Positions 5,309 to 8,313 of a DNA stretch of 8,313 bases are shown here, in pieces. Both the position numbers and the translations under genes were made by a program. The DNA comes from an uncultured Bacteroidales bacterium (GTDB lineage Bacteria; Bacteroidota; Bacteroidia; Bacteroidales; UBA4417): contig CALCJE010000152.1 of the NCBI GenBank assembly GCA_937965665.1, positions 1 to 8,313 of the forward strand. Direction: 5' to 3'. Position 1 is the stretch's first letter; each line of letters begins with the position of its first letter. The notes below the pieces were generated by a model, which did no database searches, was not told the DNA's origin, and saw nothing but the letters and a program-made list of their open reading frames with translations.

Positions 5309-6325
5309 TTACCTGATATACCGGATGAATTTAAAAGCTCCTTTTGCCATCCGGTACAATATGGGCATATGGATCTTTTCGTATCTGCCAAAATTTACAA
5401 ACCGCCCCCCAAATTTCTCTTTAAAATCCCTGACACCGTAAGGCTGACCTGGTTTACCGGCACCGCCCCAATCGAACAAAGTCATTCCATTGTTCTTCCC
5501 CCACTGCATTACCTGCCACGATATCATGCTGTTAGGAAACTTATGACTGTGTAAATTATCGCCTCCTGCAAAATAATCATAAATCCGGCCACGATAACAC
5601 AAAGTATACATGGTGGCAATCAAATTTCCTTCGCTATAGGCTGCCCAAAAACAGGCCATCCCTTTAGGTGCAAGCACTTTATATGCATTTTCAAAAACTG
5701 AAAACGGGAAAAGAGGAAGTTTTATCCGGATGTAAATGTTTTTTAACAACTGATAACTTTCCGCCAACTCCGTGATGTTTGTAATAGGGCCAAATTTCAA
5801 TCCTTCCCTTTTGGCTCTGTTAACCTCATACCTTTTTTGTTTATGCACATCTTTCCATAGTTCGTCAGCATCTCGTGTCAGGTCAACGTGAATGTTGAGA
5901 TGTTCCTCGTATTTATATCCTGCATGTATAAAATTCCTGTGGGCAAAACCCATATCGCACATGTTCCGGAACTGTGTATAAATTACATGCCGGCGGATAT
6001 ACACATTAAAATGGCTGAGAAGTTCAGCCAGCAGCCCAGGGTCATTATTGCGAACGAGCGGACCTCCCATTACCACACATCTTGAAGCCATTTTTTTTAA
6101 TGGGCCCAAAAACTGGTATTGAATGATTCCGGATAAAACACCTTCAACCTGCCCATTTTCATTTTGAATCAACAGGGCAACAGGTGCAAATTCCTTTTGA
6201 TGTAAGAAAATACTGAAATAACCAGGCGACTGGAATATGGTTCCCAGCGGATGCGTAAGTACGAACTGATCCCATCCGGAACAAAGTTCCTTATTTTCGA
6301 CATCGCTAACGATCAGTATCTTCAT
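5309..6325 (-). CDS. FemAB/GNAT-like acyl- or aminoacyltransferase
   Basis: The protein is 338 residues from ATG 6325. It resembles the GNAT-fold Acetyltransf_6/FemAB group (PF13480), which moves acyl or aminoacyl groups onto amines of sugars or peptidoglycan. Visible are the linker RYEVNRAKREGL (165-176), the second GNAT-domain core YDYFAGGDNLHS (249-260), and the C-terminal LFDWGGAGKPG...GVRDFKEKFGG (283-307) typical of FemX-like proteins. There is no signal peptide. The reading frame continues 27 codons upstream to 6406, but that part lies inside the DUF354 gene. The ATG at 6325 overlaps that gene's TGA as ATGA, which points to translational coupling and decides the start. Between an aminotransferase and a deacetylase gene, it may acylate an amino sugar. 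A peptidoglycan role is less likely in a Gram-negative with no bridge peptide, but cannot be excluded. Confidence 0.85.
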   Translation of the reverse strand: MKILIVSDVENKELCSGWDQFVLTHPLGTIFQSPGYFSIFLHQKEFAPVALLIQNENGQVEGVLSGIIQYQFLGPLKKMASRCVVMGGPLVRNNDPGLLAELLSHFNVYIRRHVIYTQFRNMCDMGFAHRNFIHAGYKYEEHLNIHVDLTRDADELWKDVHKQKRYEVNRAKREGLKFGPITNITELAESYQLLKNIYIRIKLPLFPFSVFENAYKVLAPKGMACFWAAYSEGNLIATMYTLCYRGRIYDYFAGGDNLHSHKFPNSMISWQVMQWGKNNGMTLFDWGGAGKPGQPYGVRDFKEKFGGRFVNFGRYEKIHMPILYRMAKGAFKFIRYIR

Positions 6326-7431
6326 CTGGTTTCTGAAAAAAACATGCTGAAATCTCCAGTAATTATAATCTTTTTGCCCGAAACGGGATAGGTTTCGACA
6401 AACCATACCAGGAAAGCGGTGAGGTCAATTTTTTCCTCCAGCATCCGGCTACGTCGCATCTTAAATGTATCTTTTAATGATGGTGTGCTCAGAAAATCTT
6501 CAATCTGTTGCAACATCTGTTCAAAATTGTCGGGCAAAAACGAAAAACAAAGCTGGTATTTGTTTTCAATTTCACCGGGAACAGATAATTTTCCGGCAAA
6601 ACTGTTGCACTTAAAAGCAGGTATACCAAGCAATGCAGCTTCCGATGTCATGGTTTGGCTGTCGCCTGCAAACAACGTTGAATAATATAATAACGAATGA
6701 ATTTTTTCGGGCGAAACTGGCAGCCTGAACATTTCAAACTCGGGCTCAATTTGTTTTTCGGAGGTAATAAATACCCTGCCATACTTCTGCAGAAGCCCGA
6801 TTAACCTTCGCTTTTGATCCAAATTAAGTCCACTTGCAGCTTTATCGTGATGGGCTTTAAACGCATTAAACCTCAACACATAAAAGACTTCTCCCGGTTT
6901 TACCCCTGCTTCCGATAATACAGCCGAATCGGGTGTAAACCTTTGTGGATGCAGGTAAGCAAGTTCGTGGTACGATGGATAAGCAATGTGGTTCAATCCA
7001 CGCTTTTCATGAGCCAGGGCATCGGGGGTGAGTACGGCGTCGGATTTATTGATAAACTTCGCATATACCGGAGTTATCGCAGTATCATCGTCGTCCAATC
7101 CAATGACTTTAATGCTGGTAAACCTTGCCACAATGGGTAAGGTCATTGAAATTCCTATGCCGATGTCAATTCTATTCTTCCTGACAAAGAGAATCGTTTT
7201 TAAAATAACCGAAATCTGGATAAGATATTTCATAAAAATCGAATCAGGTTTCGATCCTGTTGTTGTAAAAGGGATATTATAAATTTTCAGCAAACGAGTA
7301 ATGGATTCCACATTCCTGGCAAGTACAAATACTTTATGGCCTCTTGCCTCCATCTCGTTGATAAAGTACCTGAACAGGTGAACATGGGCCGGATGCCCGA
7401 TATCAACCAGGATGTTCTTCTTAGGCAACAT
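6322..7431 (-). CDS. DUF354 family glycosyltransferase-like protein
   Basis: This 369-residue protein belongs to PF04007 (DUF354), a GT-B-like family predicted to transfer sugars in archaeal and bacterial surface-glycan loci. The N-terminal ILVDIGHPAHVHLFRYF (7-23) is the family hallmark. The second Rossmann-like half contains AGDSQTMTSEAALLGIPAF (255-273), placed like the donor-sugar binding segment of UDP-GlcNAc 2-epimerase-type folds. Other landmarks are GLDDDD (111-116) and a helical C-terminus. There is no signal peptide; it probably works on the cytoplasmic face of the membrane. Its ATG lies inside the end of the aminotransferase gene (11-bp overlap) and its TGA overlaps the next ATG (4 bp), so expression is tied to both. 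No Shine-Dalgarno is evident. The donor and acceptor sugars are not predictable from sequence. Family assignment is strong, and glycosyltransferase activity is inferred from fold and context. Confidence 0.88.
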   Translation of the reverse strand: MLPKKNILVDIGHPAHVHLFRYFINEMEARGHKVFVLARNVESITRLLKIYNIPFTTTGSKPDSIFMKYLIQISVILKTILFVRKNRIDIGIGISMTLPIVARFTSIKVIGLDDDDTAITPVYAKFINKSDAVLTPDALAHEKRGLNHIAYPSYHELAYLHPQRFTPDSAVLSEAGVKPGEVFYVLRFNAFKAHHDKAASGLNLDQKRRLIGLLQKYGRVFITSEKQIEPEFEMFRLPVSPEKIHSLLYYSTLFAGDSQTMTSEAALLGIPAFKCNSFAGKLSVPGEIENKYQLCFSFLPDNFEQMLQQIEDFLSTPSLKDTFKMRRSRMLEEKIDLTAFLVWFVETYPVSGKKIIITGDFSMFFSETR

Positions 7432-8313
7432 GAAATTTGTTAAGCGTTTCGGCGATGTAATTCACCTGTTTTTCACTGAGATAATCATGACAGGGCAACG
7501 TAAACAAGGTTGATGCAATGCGCTCAAAACCAGGGCAATCACCTGTATGATAACCAAATTCCTGAACCCAGTAAATTGAATTACTAAAAAATTTACCGGC
7601 TTCTATTCCCTTTGTAGCGAGATAATTTACTATCAGATCGCGGTTTTCACTTTGCAGGAGGAAAACAAAATAATTAGGCTCACTTCCGATTAAGGGTTCG
7701 ATGGGATTATATCGCTGATCAACAAGACCTTTCAACAATATACCATTCGCACGCTGCCGTTGCACCCGTTGCTGGTTTTTAGTAAAATTCAGGGCTATAC
7801 GCGAAATCCCTGAAGATGCCATGCTGGTTTCACGAATCGGGTATTCCTGCAGTCTGGCATTACTTATTCCAAATCTTTTTTTTACCGTGTAAGTAAACAG
7901 GCTATACACTAAAGGAAGATACAATATTCCCAGCCCCAGATTTCTGAAGGATTGCCTGGCGATTGCAGCTTTCGAAGGAAATTGAAGCTGCCCGGCCTGC
8001 TTCAGCAAACTTGTACTGATTCTGTTGTCTCCGGAAACTACAAATCCGCCATACCCGATACCGAATAGTTTGCCGTACCCGGTTGAAAATATTCCTGCTT
8101 CGGCACTCATCCCTACAGGTTTTCCTTTATACGCCGACAGGAAAGCCTGGGCACAGTCCTCTATGATGGGTTTATCTCCCATGATAATCCGGCAAGATTC
8201 AACGTCGTCAGGAAAACCAAAAATATGGGTTACAATTAAGGCATCAATACTGTTGTTTTTATTTTTCAGATCAACAAGAGACATCCGCAGGTTGCGATCC
8301 ATATCAATAAAAA
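7421..8313 (-). CDS. DegT/DnrJ/EryC1/StrS-type sugar aminotransferase (5' end cut off)
   Basis: This PLP-dependent enzyme family (PF01041) turns keto-sugar nucleotides into amino-sugar nucleotides. About 296 codons are present and the frame stays open to the window edge. The residues before the internal Met at 8300-8302 read FID, fitting the family's F-x-D strand, so the gene continues beyond the window and this Met is not the start. Family members are usually about 370-400 residues, so the N-terminal substrate-binding part is missing here. Counting from that Met, PIIEDCAQAF (45-54) has the PLP-contacting Asp (D49), and FSTGYGKLFG (72-81) has the Schiff-base lysine K78 five residues after S73, with GYGG (83-86) after it. 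The active site seems intact. It is first of the five visible operon genes; its TAA lies inside the next gene's start. The product sugar (for example a 3- or 4-amino sugar) cannot be told. Confidence 0.9.
   Translation of the reverse strand, partial: FIDMDRNLRMSLVDLKNKNNSIDALIVTHIFGFPDDVESCRIIMGDKPIIEDCAQAFLSAYKGKPVGMSAEAGIFSTGYGKLFGIGYGGFVVSGDNRISTSLLKQAGQLQFPSKAAIARQSFRNLGLGILYLPLVYSLFTYTVKKRFGISNARLQEYPIRETSMASSGISRIALNFTKNQQRVQRQRANGILLKGLVDQRYNPIEPLIGSEPNYFVFLLQSENRDLIVNYLATKGIEAGKFFSNSIYWVQEFGYHTGDCPGFERIASTLFTLPCHDYLSEKQVNYIAETLNKFHVA

Noticed and set aside
6326..6406. Longer start for the FemAB-like protein at 6406
   Set aside because: The extra 27 residues are the DUF354 gene read in another frame. 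The ATG at 6325 begins a typical MKILI start and forms an ATGA overlap with the upstream stop.
301..8313. Other overlapping ORFs on the opposite strand of the genes
   Set aside because: They are out-of-frame shadows with no family motifs, start-site support or plausible composition.

Overview
The window looks like one end of a contig from a member of the Bacteroidota. The evidence is the gene families present, mostly absent Shine-Dalgarno sequences, a Bacteroidetes-type -7 box (TAnnTTTG) and a CCTGCC-type intergenic palindrome. No 16S or other marker gene is present, so the assignment is inferred from style. Bases 1-48 are not biological: they match an Illumina index-3 (P7/TruSeq) adapter, so the left edge is an untrimmed library end.

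Left part (49-2791). A 252-base gene-free stretch carries two palindromic structures and GTTCA-rich sequence. Next comes a divergent pair. On the minus strand is a PqqD-like/HPr-kinase-like fusion protein (301-1422). On the plus strand is a nucleotidyltransferase-fold protein of the NTP_transf_5 type (best start 1682, end 2791). The 259 bases between them hold a perfect -7 box for the kinase gene and a small hydrophobic ORF (1572-1676) just upstream of the nucleotidyltransferase. Kinase and nucleotidyltransferase relatives of these two families occur together near peptide-modification and exopolysaccharide loci, so this pair is the best candidate for an uncharacterised modification system.

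Right part (2798-8313). Five minus-strand genes form a probable operon for a surface polysaccharide. In transcription order they are: a DegT/DnrJ-type sugar aminotransferase (5' end cut off by the window), a DUF354 glycosyltransferase-like protein, a FemAB/GNAT-like acyltransferase, a NodB-like polysaccharide deacetylase, and a membrane-anchored sugar transferase (phosphoglycosyl transferase). The first three overlap by 11 and 4 bp, so they are probably translationally coupled. The last two are separated by gaps of 85 and 116 bases. The operon appears to end at a strong intrinsic terminator (2726-2751) that lies inside the 3' end of the convergent nucleotidyltransferase gene.

Inferred joint role: the aminotransferase makes an amino sugar, the sugar transferase loads the first sugar phosphate onto undecaprenyl phosphate, the DUF354 protein adds a sugar, and the deacetylase and FemAB-like protein tailor amino or N-acetyl groups. 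No tRNA, rRNA, CRISPR array, insertion sequence or phage gene was seen.
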